From Candidatus Thiodictyon intracellulare (lineage in GTDB: Bacteria > Pseudomonadota > Gammaproteobacteria > Chromatiales > Chromatiaceae), in the NCBI GenBank assembly GCA_016292295.1, contig JADNEJ010000150.1:1-5602 (forward strand): DNA of 5,602 nt, given 5' to 3'. Positions 1 to 5,518 of this stretch are shown here, one piece after another. Below the pieces are notes generated by a model. That model was not told where the DNA came from and searched no databases. It saw only the letters and a program-made list of their open reading frames with translations. The first letter of the stretch is position 1. Every line of letters begins with the position of its first letter. Made by a program: the position numbers and the translations under genes.

Positions 1-185
1 CCACGGCAACCGCGTGCTCGGTGGCCGCGAACTGTTGGAGGGGGTCTGCCCAAGCGCCTAAGCCGCTCGCGCGCCGCCTTCAGATTCGCCAGCGCCTTGC
101 CCAACAACGCTCACGCCTGCGCAGGCGTGAGCGTCTCCAGATCGGCGTCGTCGCATTGTCTAAGGTCGTGATCGCTCAGGTGCAT
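1..185 (-). pseudogene. IS66-type transposase (TnpC-like) N-terminal relic, interrupted and cut by the window edge
   Basis: Read on the minus strand from an ATG at 185, the frame gives MHLSDHDLRQCDDADLETL and then hits TGA at 113-111. The same frame continues as ALLGKALANLKAARERLRR. A one-base frameshift near 49-58 then moves the reading into QTPSNSSRPPSTRLPW at 48-1. The NSSRPPS motif after a short charged helix is typical of the N-terminus of IS66-family transposases, so I read this as the start of such a gene with one nonsense codon and one frameshift. The rest would lie to the left of the window. The stop codon falls inside a perfect 28-bp palindrome (107-134), so the lesion may have come from that rearrangement. 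The ATG sits in the last copy of an 8-bp tandem repeat. The family call rests on the motif only. An intact copy elsewhere in the genome would settle the lesions. Confidence 0.62.
107..134. repeat. Perfect 28-bp palindrome inside the IS66 relic
   Basis: The two 14-base arms, ACGCTCACGCCTGC and its exact reverse complement, abut with no spacer; the flanking bases 106 and 135 do not pair. The palindrome creates the in-frame TGA in the minus-strand transposase reading. A spacerless perfect palindrome suggests a small inverted duplication or a cruciform-prone site rather than a terminator, as no T-tract follows on either strand. Confidence 0.85.
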
Positions 186-211
186 AGGTGCATAGGTGCA
201 TAGGTGCATAG
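180..211. repeat. Four perfect tandem copies of an 8-bp unit (GTGCATAG)
   Basis: The units are 180-187, 188-195, 196-203 and 204-211, with no mismatch. On the minus strand the unit reads CTATGCAC and carries an ATG. The last of these (185-183) opens the transposase relic frame, and the first (209-207) is in frame with it. The unit is not a multiple of three, so a change in copy number would shift any frame entering from upstream. The gene it leads into is already dead, so present-day phase variation is unlikely to matter. Confidence 0.95.
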
Positions 212-232
212 TAGTCGCCTGGCGGCGCTTAC
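211..232 (-). mobile_element. Possible IS66-type terminal inverted repeat end
   Basis: The minus strand reads GTAAGCG at 232-226, followed by CCGCCAGGCGACTAC, and lies about 26 bases upstream of the relic transposase ATG. Terminal repeats of IS66-family elements typically start with GTAA, often GTAAGCG, so this is a plausible element boundary. It would imply an element with the large transposase gene right at its end, without tnpA and tnpB in front, as in the ISBst12-like subgroup. The other end is outside the window, so the pairing cannot be tested here. Confidence 0.4.
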
Positions 233-251
233 CCGCTTTCGATTAGGAGGT

Positions 252-270
252 CGTGCCATATTCTGGCACG
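252..270. repeat. Short inverted repeat in the gene-free stretch
   Basis: CGTGCCA at 252-258 and TGGCACG at 264-270 form a perfect 7-bp inverted repeat around the 5-base spacer TATTC. No T-tract follows on either strand, so it is not a standard terminator. It could be a protein binding site or a remnant of an element end. The stretch from 233 to 371 shows no coding sequence I can support. Confidence 0.5.
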
Positions 271-313
271 GCCGTCGAGCTGTATCGCGTAGGCTTATGA
301 TCGTCCACGAGGG

Positions 314-383
314 CTAAAAACAGAGGCGGTTAAACGGCTACGATTTTGCTGACCCCTTATCACTTGCAGCACTAAGCCGCCTC
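314..383 (-). terminator. Weak candidate terminator at the 3' end of the HicB-like gene
   Basis: On the minus strand GAGGCGG (383-377) overlaps the end of the HicB-like gene. It can pair with CCGCCTC (329-323), which is followed by TGTTTTTAG. A 7-bp GC-rich stem followed by a T-run fits intrinsic termination. However, the loop would be about 47 bases, far longer than usual, so this is a tentative reading. Confidence 0.25.
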
Positions 384-626
384 GGCAATTCGTTGTGCGT
401 TCTGAATAATAATGGTCTGATCGGGATTTGTCGGCAGGATCGGCAACGCGCCTTCATTTAAAACCGAAAGGTGCTCTGCCATGCCCCACCTGGCTTTGTA
501 AATGCAGTCTTCGATAGAGTACCAAACGCCCGTAAACCCCTGAAGGTCAGGAAAATAAAACGCCAAGAAATCAGGTTTTTCCGTCGCTTCGATGACCAGC
601 GAATATTTGAGATCGAGCAACTTCAC
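372..626 (-). CDS. HicB-family antitoxin-like protein, solitary
   Basis: This 84-residue protein begins LDLKYSLVIEAT, followed by FYFPDLQGFTGVWYSIEDC and a helix KARWGMAEHL, then a proline-rich tail ending in TIIIQN. This is the layout of the HicB partial RNase-H fold: a first beta strand, the PDL-G-TG core, a helix with the E-A/K--A-W-M pattern, then a short tail. In HicAB systems such proteins neutralise the HicA mRNA-cleaving toxin. There is no C-terminal helix-turn-helix or ribbon-helix-helix domain, so it is a short-form member. The start is GTG at 626, with AGGGGG and GAGG just upstream. The frame stays open to a TGA near 692-694 but offers no ATG. No HicA reading was found on the minus strand in the 138 bases upstream or the 371 bases downstream. 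It is therefore an orphan, and a toxin-antitoxin role is not shown. Confidence 0.68.
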   Translation of the reverse strand: MKLLDLKYSLVIEATEKPDFLAFYFPDLQGFTGVWYSIEDCIYKARWGMAEHLSVLNEGALPILPTNPDQTIIIQNAQRIAEAA

Positions 627-654
627 AGACCTCGGCCCCCTAATTTCATAAAGC

Positions 655-682
655 GGGAAAGGACCCGTGCGGGTGCTTTCCC
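655..682. terminator. Strong hairpin between hppA and the HicB-like gene, possible terminator or attenuator
   Basis: GGGAAAG (655-661) pairs with CTTTCCC (676-682). After a single G-G mismatch, ACCCG (663-667) pairs with CGGGT (670-674). This gives a nearly continuous 12-bp stem with a very tight loop. It lies about 80 bases after the hppA stop on the minus strand. A second small stem, GGCGC(CTCAA)GCGCC at 684-698, is adjacent and is followed on the plus strand by GATTTTAG. No good T-run follows the main hairpin on the minus strand, so Rho-independent termination of hppA is possible but not proven. Confidence 0.45.
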
Positions 683-764
683 AGGCGCCTCAAGCGCCGA
701 TTTTAGTCCAGGCGACAGCCGTAAATCCCACTGACGCAAGTTTCACGGCGGCTGCTAGGGCTCA

Positions 765-2786
765 TCAGGCCAGCAACGGCACGATCAAGAGTGCCACGAT
801 GTTGATGATCTTGATCAGCGGGTTCACAGCCGGGCCGGCTGTGTCCTTGTAGGGGTCGCCGACGGTGTCGCCGGTAACAGCCGCCTTGTGGGTCTCGGAG
901 CCCTTGCCGCCGAAGTTGCCGTCCTCAATGTACTTCTTGGCATTGTCCCAGGCACCGCCACCAGCGGTCATGGAGATGGCCACGAAGAGACCGGTGACGA
1001 TGGTACCGATCAGCATGCCGCCCAAGGCCACCGGCCCTAAGATCAGGCCGACCAGGATAGGCAGGCCCACCGGCAGCAGGGAGGGGATCAGCATCTCACG
1101 GATAGCATCCTTGGTGAGCATATCCACGGCGCGGGAGTAGTCAGGCTTCTGGGTGCCGGCCATCATCCCGGGCATCTCGCGGAACTGGCGACGGACCTCG
1201 TTGACGATGCCACCAGCAGCGCGACCGACCGCCTCCATGGCCATGGCGCCGAAGAGATAGGGTACCATGCCTCCGATGAAGAGCCCAATGATCACCATGG
1301 GGTCATTCAGGCTGAACTCCGTCGTGCCGCCCAGCGCATGGGTGTAGTCGGCGAACAGGACCAGGGCCGCCAGACCGGCGGAGCCGATGGCATAGCCTTT
1401 GGTGACGGCCTTGGTGGTATTGCCCACCGCGTCCAGAGGGTCGGTGATGGCGCGAATCTTCTCGTCCATCTTGGCCATCTCAGCGATACCACCGGCGTTG
1501 TCGGTGATCGGGCCATAGGCGTCCAGCGCAACGATGATGCCGGTCATGGAGAGCATGGCAGTGGCGGCGATGGCGATGCCGTAGAGGCCGGCGAGCCAGA
1601 AGGAGGTCAGGATCGCTAGGCAGATGACCAGCACCGGGGCGGCGGTCGCCTTCATGGAAACGCCGAGACCGGCGATGATGTTGGTGGCATGGCCGGTCTG
1701 GGAGGCGGCGGCGATGTGACGAACCGGGGAGTACTCAGTGGCAGTGTAGTACTCAGTGATGACCACCAGCAGTCCGGTCAGGGCCAGCCCCACCAGGGCG
1801 GCCAAGTATAGGGAAAAGTTGCTGTGAACCGCGGCATACTCACCACTGCCGATCGGGTTGAGCAGAAAGGTCAAGGGCAGGAAGGCCACCGCGGCGATGC
1901 CGCCGGCCACGATCAGGCCACGATAGAGGGCGTTCATGATCTTCTCGCCTTCCTTCGCCTTGACGAAGAAGGTGCCGACGACCGAGGCGATAATGGACAC
2001 GCCGCCCAGGACCAGCGGGAAGACGACGGCGGCGGTGTCCTGGATCAGGAGCCAGCCGAGCAGCATGGTGGCGATCGTGGTCACCGCATAGGTCTCGAAG
2101 AGATCCGCGGCCATACCGGCGCAGTCGCCCACGTTGTCGCCCACGTTGTCGGCTATGACCGCCGGGTTGCGTGGGTCATCCTCGGGGATGCCGGCCTCAA
2201 CCTTGCCCACCAGGTCGGCGCCCACGTCGGCGCCCTTGGTGAAGATGCCGCCGCCTAACCGGGCGAAGATGGAGATCAGCGAGCCGCCGAAGCCCAGGCC
2301 GACCAGTGCGTGCAGGATGTGCGGCTGATCCCCGTCGGCACCGCCCAGCAGGGCGTAATAGCCGGCGACGCCCAAGAGCCCCAGACCGACGACCAAGAGA
2401 CCGGTGATGGCACCGCCGCGGAAGGCGACCTGCAGCGCGGCATCCAGGCCATTATGAGCGGCCTGGGCGGTACGCACGTTGGAGCGCACTGAAATGTACA
2501 TGCCGATGTAGCCGGTCGCCCCGGAGAGCACCGCACCGATCACGAAGCCGAGCGCGGTCTCCCATCCCATGAACAGCAGGATGAGGACGGCGAGGATGCA
2601 GCCGACCATGGCGATGGTGGTGTACTGGCGATTGAGGTAAGCCTGAGCGCCCTCTTGGATGGCGGCGGCAATCTCGCGCATCCTCGCGGTGCCGTCGGGC
2701 AACGCGAGGATCCACTTGACTGACCAGACGCCATATCCTATCGCCACCAGGGCGCACAGGATGGCAAAAGTCGTACCGAATGACAT
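765..2786 (-). CDS. hppA: K+-independent H+-translocating membrane pyrophosphatase
   Basis: The enzyme hydrolyses cytoplasmic PPi to phosphate and pumps protons across the membrane. The 673-residue product has the normal length for the bacterial family and is hydrophobic throughout, consistent with about 16 membrane helices. The PPi/Mg site motifs are present: [11 protein letters not shown] (187-197), DNVGDNVGD (213-221), DNAGGIAEM (429-437), [13 protein letters not shown] (609-621) and [14 protein letters not shown] (639-652). The subtype marker reads [13 protein letters not shown] (456-468). Lys459 and Thr462 occupy the two positions where K+-dependent enzymes carry Ala and Gly/Ala, so this is the K+-independent, proton-pumping class. 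I see no frameshift or missing catalytic residue. The ATG at 2786 has a GAGGA Shine-Dalgarno sequence seven bases upstream. The gene lies downstream of pfp on the same strand and probably shares its transcript. The product likely recovers energy from PPi made by Pfp and by biosynthesis, or uses the proton gradient to make PPi. Confidence 0.97.
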   Translation of the reverse strand: MSFGTTFAILCALVAIGYGVWSVKWILALPDGTARMREIAAAIQEGAQAYLNRQYTTIAMVGCILAVLILLFMGWETALGFVIGAVLSGATGYIGMYISVRSNVRTAQAAHNGLDAALQVAFRGGAITGLLVVGLGLLGVAGYYALLGGADGDQPHILHALVGLGFGGSLISIFARLGGGIFTKGADVGADLVGKVEAGIPEDDPRNPAVIADNVGDNVGDCAGMAADLFETYAVTTIATMLLGWLLIQDTAAVVFPLVLGGVSIIASVVGTFFVKAKEGEKIMNALYRGLIVAGGIAAVAFLPLTFLLNPIGSGEYAAVHSNFSLYLAALVGLALTGLLVVITEYYTATEYSPVRHIAAASQTGHATNIIAGLGVSMKATAAPVLVICLAILTSFWLAGLYGIAIAATAMLSMTGIIVALDAYGPITDNAGGIAEMAKMDEKIRAITDPLDAVGNTTKAVTKGYAIGSAGLAALVLFADYTHALGGTTEFSLNDPMVIIGLFIGGMVPYLFGAMAMEAVGRAAGGIVNEVRRQFREMPGMMAGTQKPDYSRAVDMLTKDAIREMLIPSLLPVGLPILVGLILGPVALGGMLIGTIVTGLFVAISMTAGGGAWDNAKKYIEDGNFGGKGSETHKAAVTGDTVGDPYKDTAGPAVNPLIKIINIVALLIVPLLA

Positions 2787-2793
2787 AGAAAAT

Positions 2794-2798
2794 TCCTC
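2794..2798 (-). promoter_or_regulatory. Ribosome binding site of hppA
   Basis: GAGGA on the minus strand is seven bases from the ATG at 2786. This supports that start and gives the N-terminus [10 protein letters not shown], which leads directly into the first membrane helix. Confidence 0.75.
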
Positions 2799-2821
2799 AG
2801 AACGTTAAGAAATAGGCGAAT

Positions 2822-3043
2822 TCAGGCTGTGATCGCGGTGGGCCGGGCGGCGCCACTGACGTTGGGGCCTGGTTGGGGATCGAAGGCGGCTTCGAGCCCC
2901 GTTGCGAAATCAGCCCGTCCAGTGCCCTCCTGACCCTGACCGCGACCGATCCCGCCTAGGATACGCGCCTTGGCGGTGTAGCGATAACTGCCGCCGGGGT
3001 GCAATCGAGCGGAGATCGGGTCGCGAGACTGATCGGGGGCCAT
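2822..3043 (-). CDS. Hypothetical 73-residue protein between pfp and hppA
   Basis: An ATG at 3043, with AAGGT five bases upstream, opens a 73-codon frame that ends 35 bases before the hppA start. It begins 70 bases after the pfp stop, so it fits neatly into the pfp-hppA unit. The product starts MAPDQSRDPISARLHPGG and contains YRYTAKARILGGIGRGQGQ, a run of glycines and charged residues, then a proline-rich, alanine-rich tail. It has no cysteine, no signal peptide and no membrane segment. I do not recognise the family. The YTAKARILGG stretch faintly recalls the N-terminal strand of OsmC/Ohr-like proteins, but the cysteines and most of that fold are absent, so I do not assign it. In GC-rich DNA an open frame of this length can arise by chance. 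Placement and the ribosome site are the main reasons to list it. Confidence 0.4.
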   Translation of the reverse strand: MAPDQSRDPISARLHPGGSYRYTAKARILGGIGRGQGQEGTGRADFATGLEAAFDPQPGPNVSGAARPTAITA

Positions 3044-3113
3044 GGCGGACCTTGTTCTTGGGAAAGCCGGGCACTGGGCAGGGAGCTGCGGGGCCCCCTC
3101 CGGACCCGCCGCG

Positions 3114-4367
3114 TCAAAGCGCGAAGGTGCCGAGTTTCCGGGGCACCGGGGCGTTCTTCAGGGTGACGTAGCGGGGCAGGCCGTTTTCATAAGGCGGGTA
3201 GTCCTCCCCTTGGATGAGCGGATACAGATAATCGCGACACTTGTCGGTGATGCCGAAACCATCCGCGGAGATGAAGTCCGCCGGCATGAACTTCTCCACG
3301 TTTGCGACCTCGGACAGGAGTGCGTGCCCGATCTCCCAGACGTAGGGGGAGGAGGACTTGCGCACTACTGTGGGCATTATGGCGTTGTGCCCGGCGATGG
3401 CCAGTTCCACCCCGGTCTTGCCCAGGGCATAGGCCTGCTCCACGTCCGACTTAGAGGCCAGGTGACGGGCGGCGCGCTGGAGATAATCCGCCACCGCCCA
3501 GTGGAACTTGTGGCCCAAGGCGTCCTTGACCAGGTTCGCGACCACCGGGGCGGCCCCGCCGAGCTGGGCGTGGCCGAAGGCGTCGCGGGTGCCCTGTTCG
3601 GCCAGGAAACGGCCGTCGGGATAGTGACAACCCTCGGACACGCAGATGAGGCAATAGCCGTGCTCGGCCACCTTGACCTTGACCGCGGCCAGGAACTTGT
3701 CCTGATCGAATTCCACCTCAGGAAACAGGGTCAGAACCGGGATGCCCTGATCGGCGACCAGGGCCCCGGCGGCAGCGATCCAACCCGCATGACGCCCCAT
3801 TACCTCGAGCACGAAGATCTTAGTGGAGGTGGCGCACATGGAGCGCACGTCGAACGAGGCCTCCAGCGTCGAGGTGGCGATGTACTTGGCCACCGAGCCG
3901 AAACCGGGGCAGTTGTCCGTAATCGGCAGGTCATTGTCCACTGTCTTGGGGACATGGATCGCCTGGACCGGGAAGCCCAGGGCCTCGGAGAGTTGGGAGA
4001 CCTTGTAGCAGGTGTCGGCGGAGTCGCCGCCGCCGTTGTAGAAAAAATAACCGATATTGTGAGCCTTGAAAACCTCGATCAGGCGGTCGTACTCGCGCTT
4101 ATTGGCCTCCAGGCTCTTCAGCTTGTAGCGGCAGGAGCCGAAGGCGCCGGAGGGGGTATAACGCAGTGCGGCGATGTTCTCGGCGGATTCCAGGTTGGTG
4201 TCGATCAAGTCCTCAATCAGGGCGCCGATGATGCCATTGCGGCCGGCGTAGACATTGGCGATCTTGTCGGGGTGGGCGCGGGCCGTCTCGATGACGCCGC
4301 AGGCTGAGGCGTTGATCACCGAGGTGACGCCCCCGGATTGTGCATAGAAGGCATTTTTGGCGGTCAT
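3114..4367 (-). CDS. pfp: Pyrophosphate-dependent 6-phosphofructokinase
   Basis: The enzyme reversibly transfers phosphate from PPi to fructose 6-phosphate, giving fructose 1,6-bisphosphate, in the cytoplasm. The 417-residue protein opens with YAQSGGVTSVINAS (8-21), the phosphofructokinase phosphate-binding loop. NGGGDSADT (111-119) has Asp115 where ATP-dependent enzymes have the Gly of GGDG. PKTVDNDLP (140-148) carries the Lys141 typical of PPi users and the catalytic Asp144. MGRHAGW (190-196) and SEGCHYPDGR (244-253) are the sugar-phosphate site motifs. These features place it with PPi-dependent enzymes. I chose the ATG at 4367 because GAGGGGGAG lies just upstream and the family N-terminus starts there. 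The frame extends 24 codons further to a TTG at 4439, but that extension looks unlike the family. hppA follows on the same strand, suggesting joint PPi handling. In autotrophs such enzymes may also act on sedoheptulose phosphates; this is not visible from sequence. Confidence 0.95.
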   Translation of the reverse strand: MTAKNAFYAQSGGVTSVINASACGVIETARAHPDKIANVYAGRNGIIGALIEDLIDTNLESAENIAALRYTPSGAFGSCRYKLKSLEANKREYDRLIEVFKAHNIGYFFYNGGGDSADTCYKVSQLSEALGFPVQAIHVPKTVDNDLPITDNCPGFGSVAKYIATSTLEASFDVRSMCATSTKIFVLEVMGRHAGWIAAAGALVADQGIPVLTLFPEVEFDQDKFLAAVKVKVAEHGYCLICVSEGCHYPDGRFLAEQGTRDAFGHAQLGGAAPVVANLVKDALGHKFHWAVADYLQRAARHLASKSDVEQAYALGKTGVELAIAGHNAIMPTVVRKSSSPYVWEIGHALLSEVANVEKFMPADFISADGFGITDKCRDYLYPLIQGEDYPPYENGLPRYVTLKNAPVPRKLGTFAL

Positions 4368-4371
4368 AGGT

Positions 4372-4380
4372 CTCCCCCTC
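4372..4380 (-). promoter_or_regulatory. Ribosome binding site deciding the pfp start
   Basis: GAGGGGGAG on the minus strand ends four bases before the ATG at 4367. It favours this start over the in-frame TTG at 4439, which would add 24 arginine- and proline-rich residues not expected in the family. Confidence 0.75.
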
Positions 4381-4470
4381 GTTCGTTCTGGTTTCAGATG
4401 TGCTGGCGCGGGCGCGGGCAGACGGGACCGCACACTCAAGCAGAGCTAGAGGCTTCCCCCGGTTCGGGTT

Positions 4471-4496
4471 AAATTCTACAGAAAAATTCTACAGAA
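4471..4496. repeat. Two perfect tandem copies of a 13-bp AT-rich unit
   Basis: AAATTCTACAGAA occurs at 4471-4483 and 4484-4496 without mismatch. Each copy holds a minus-strand TAGAAT -10-like box. The repeat is sharply AT-rich against the surrounding GC-rich DNA, as expected for a promoter region of pfp. The duplication may simply be a slippage product. Confidence 0.9.
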
Positions 4497-4514
4497 AATA
4501 CGCGCCAGCTGCAA
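4486..4514 (-). promoter_or_regulatory. Candidate sigma-70 promoter of the pfp-hppA unit
   Basis: On the minus strand TTGCAG (4514-4509) and TAGAAT (4491-4486) are separated by exactly 17 bases, matching a housekeeping promoter with four and five of six consensus positions. Transcription would start near 4479, leaving a leader of roughly 110 bases before the pfp ATG. The -10 box lies in a 13-bp direct repeat, so a second TAGAAT occurs at 4478-4473, but that copy has no good -35 box at the right distance. Confidence 0.45.
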
Positions 4515-4551
4515 GTACGCGCCTACGCGCTAGCTGCAGCTAGCTGCAAGT
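4499..4551. repeat. Interleaved short direct repeats and a 16-bp palindrome upstream of pfp
   Basis: TACGCGC occurs at 4499-4505, 4516-4522 and 4524-4530. AGCTGCAAGT occurs at 4507-4516 and 4542-4551. GCTAGCTGCAGCTAGC at 4529-4544 is a perfect palindrome. The blocks overlap the candidate -35 box of pfp and the region just upstream of it. They could be operator-like sites or repeated slippage products. No gene is supported in 4440-4587. Confidence 0.8.
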
Positions 4552-4651
4552 CCGAAAAGCGGCTGGACCCAGTGGAGGACCCAGAGCTCAGGGCCAGGAG
4601 CGCGCCAGGCCGGGATTGCGCCCTAGAGCACGGTCCACACGGAGCAATCGA

Positions 4652-4699
4652 TCGCAAATCGCTTGAGCTTTGAGCTCGCAAATCGCTTGAGCGTTGAGC
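4652..4699. repeat. 24-bp tandem duplication in the C-terminal part of the hydroxylase pseudogene
   Basis: Copies lie at 4652-4675 and 4676-4699 and differ at one base (T at 4669, G at 4693). On the minus strand each adds eight codons, reading around AQAICELK. The unduplicated family sequence would read roughly APLKRFAIDRALG. The single mismatch indicates a recent event or weak selection afterwards. Confidence 0.92.
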
Positions 4700-4840
4700 G
4701 GCGCCCAGCGGTCGGTGAGGGAGAGCTCCAGGCCGCGCAGTGCCTGCCGCCACGCCGCCACCGGCGCAAGAGCAAAATTCGGTACCGAAGAGCCGTTTGA
4801 AGGCGTCGCGTCCATGGCGGCGAGCATCGCCAGATTGTCC

Positions 4841-4904
4841 GCGCCTCGCGGCGGGCTCGCGGCGGGCGCTTGTCCCCGCGGCGGCGCGGCGCGGCGGGCG
4901 CGCT
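4841..4904. repeat. GC-only low-complexity insertion built from short tandem units
   Basis: CTCGCGGCGGG is repeated in tandem at 4845-4855 and 4856-4866, and GCGGC is repeated three times at 4881-4895. The block sits between the conserved RRYERAR and DNLAMLAAMD segments of the hydroxylase pseudogene, where family members have only one or two residues. It is therefore an expansion of about 17 codons that kept the local frame. Confidence 0.8.
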
Positions 4905-5518
4905 CATAACGGCGCAGCGTCCAGAGCAAACCGAGGTCACGGCGCCGTTGCCGGGCCAGGTCCAGGGCGGCGGCCAGTTGCGCGGCGTCCGGAGCCCCAG
5001 GTTGACGCCCTGTTCTGCCAATGGGTGTATGGCATGGGCAGCGCCGCGTCACCGATCAGGGCGAGCCCCGGCTCCACATAGCGCTGCGCGTGCTGAAGTT
5101 GCAGCACCCGGTTTTCGACGATGTGATCTAGGTCCGGCTCGCCCAGGTCGGCGGCATCGAAATGGATGCTGCCCCCGCTCCCCACGTCCCAGACCCGCAT
5201 CTGCCGATAAGGGCTGACCCCCAGTTCAATGATCCACACCCAGGCGCCGAGCCGACGCAGGATGCGCTCACTGGCGCGCGACAGGGCGCAGACTCGCAGA
5301 TCCACCTCACCGGCCGGCCAGGTGCGCCACGGCGTCCGGGCCTCCACCACCGTGACGCCAAGCCCTTGACCGGCGCAGGCCAGGGCGAAGGCGGTACCGA
5401 TCATACCGCCGCCGACCACGATCACATCGCTCGTATTCGAGTTCATACACATCTCTCATCTGAGATTTTCTCTCAGGACCCTAGCGTAACTGGCCGACAT
5501 CGATATATTATCGTCCCT

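Larger units (their letters stand above)
4588..5452 (-). pseudogene. Degraded UbiF/UbiH/VisC-family FAD-dependent quinone-ring hydroxylase
   Basis: An intact family member hydroxylates the aromatic ring in ubiquinone biosynthesis. From the ATG at 5452 the frame gives the FAD-binding VIVVGGGMIGTAFALA and continues to VENRVLQL, most like UbiF. It then jumps directly to HAQRYVEPGLALIGDAA, which belongs near the second FAD motif. By comparison with family proteins roughly 150-170 residues of the middle are missing. After GDAA, a 5-bp insertion moves the reading to AHAIHPLAEQGVNLGL (around 5033-4987). Loss of one base in a G-run then moves it to DAAQLAAALDLARQRRRDLG. RRYERARR is separated from DNLAMLAAMD by a GC-rich repeat insertion. 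A GACGC duplication shifts FKRLFGTEF out of frame, and a later 7-base insertion restores it. A 24-bp tandem duplication extends the end, before the stop at 4588. With so many lesions it cannot make a working enzyme. A functional paralogue presumably exists elsewhere. Confidence 0.88.

Noticed and set aside
180..211. A CRISPR array
   Set aside because: The 8-bp units are directly adjacent without spacers, far too short for CRISPR repeats.
252..280. A sigma-54 promoter based on TGGCAC
   Set aside because: On neither strand is there a TTGC-type -12 element at the required spacing.
627..764. A hidden hicA toxin gene upstream of the HicB-like gene
   Set aside because: The minus-strand frames here contain stops, no HicA-like Gly-Ser-His-His motif is seen, and 138 bases are too few for a normal HicA.
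1824..2258. A 144-codon open frame on the plus strand opposite hppA
   Set aside because: The sequence is low-complexity and rich in Gly, Asp, His and Gln, which is a by-product of the conserved hppA codons on the other strand.
2787..2821. A separate promoter directly ahead of hppA
   Set aside because: No convincing -35/-10 pair with correct spacing is visible in the short gap; the AT-rich bases are explained by the ribosome site region.
3042..4307. A 421-codon open frame on the plus strand opposite pfp
   Set aside because: It is the antisense of a clearly conserved gene in high-GC DNA. Its product has no recognisable motif and overlaps pfp almost completely, so it is a shadow frame.
4368..4439. 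A longer N-terminus of Pfp starting at the TTG at 4439
   Set aside because: The extra 24 residues are Arg/Pro/Ala-rich and unlike the family, and a strong ribosome site lies directly before the ATG at 4367.
4588..5052. Treating the 154-codon minus-strand frame as an independent gene
   Set aside because: Its segments DAAQLAAALDLARQ and DNLAMLAAMD are continuations of the same hydroxylase as the upstream fragment, separated by frameshifts. It is part of one pseudogene.
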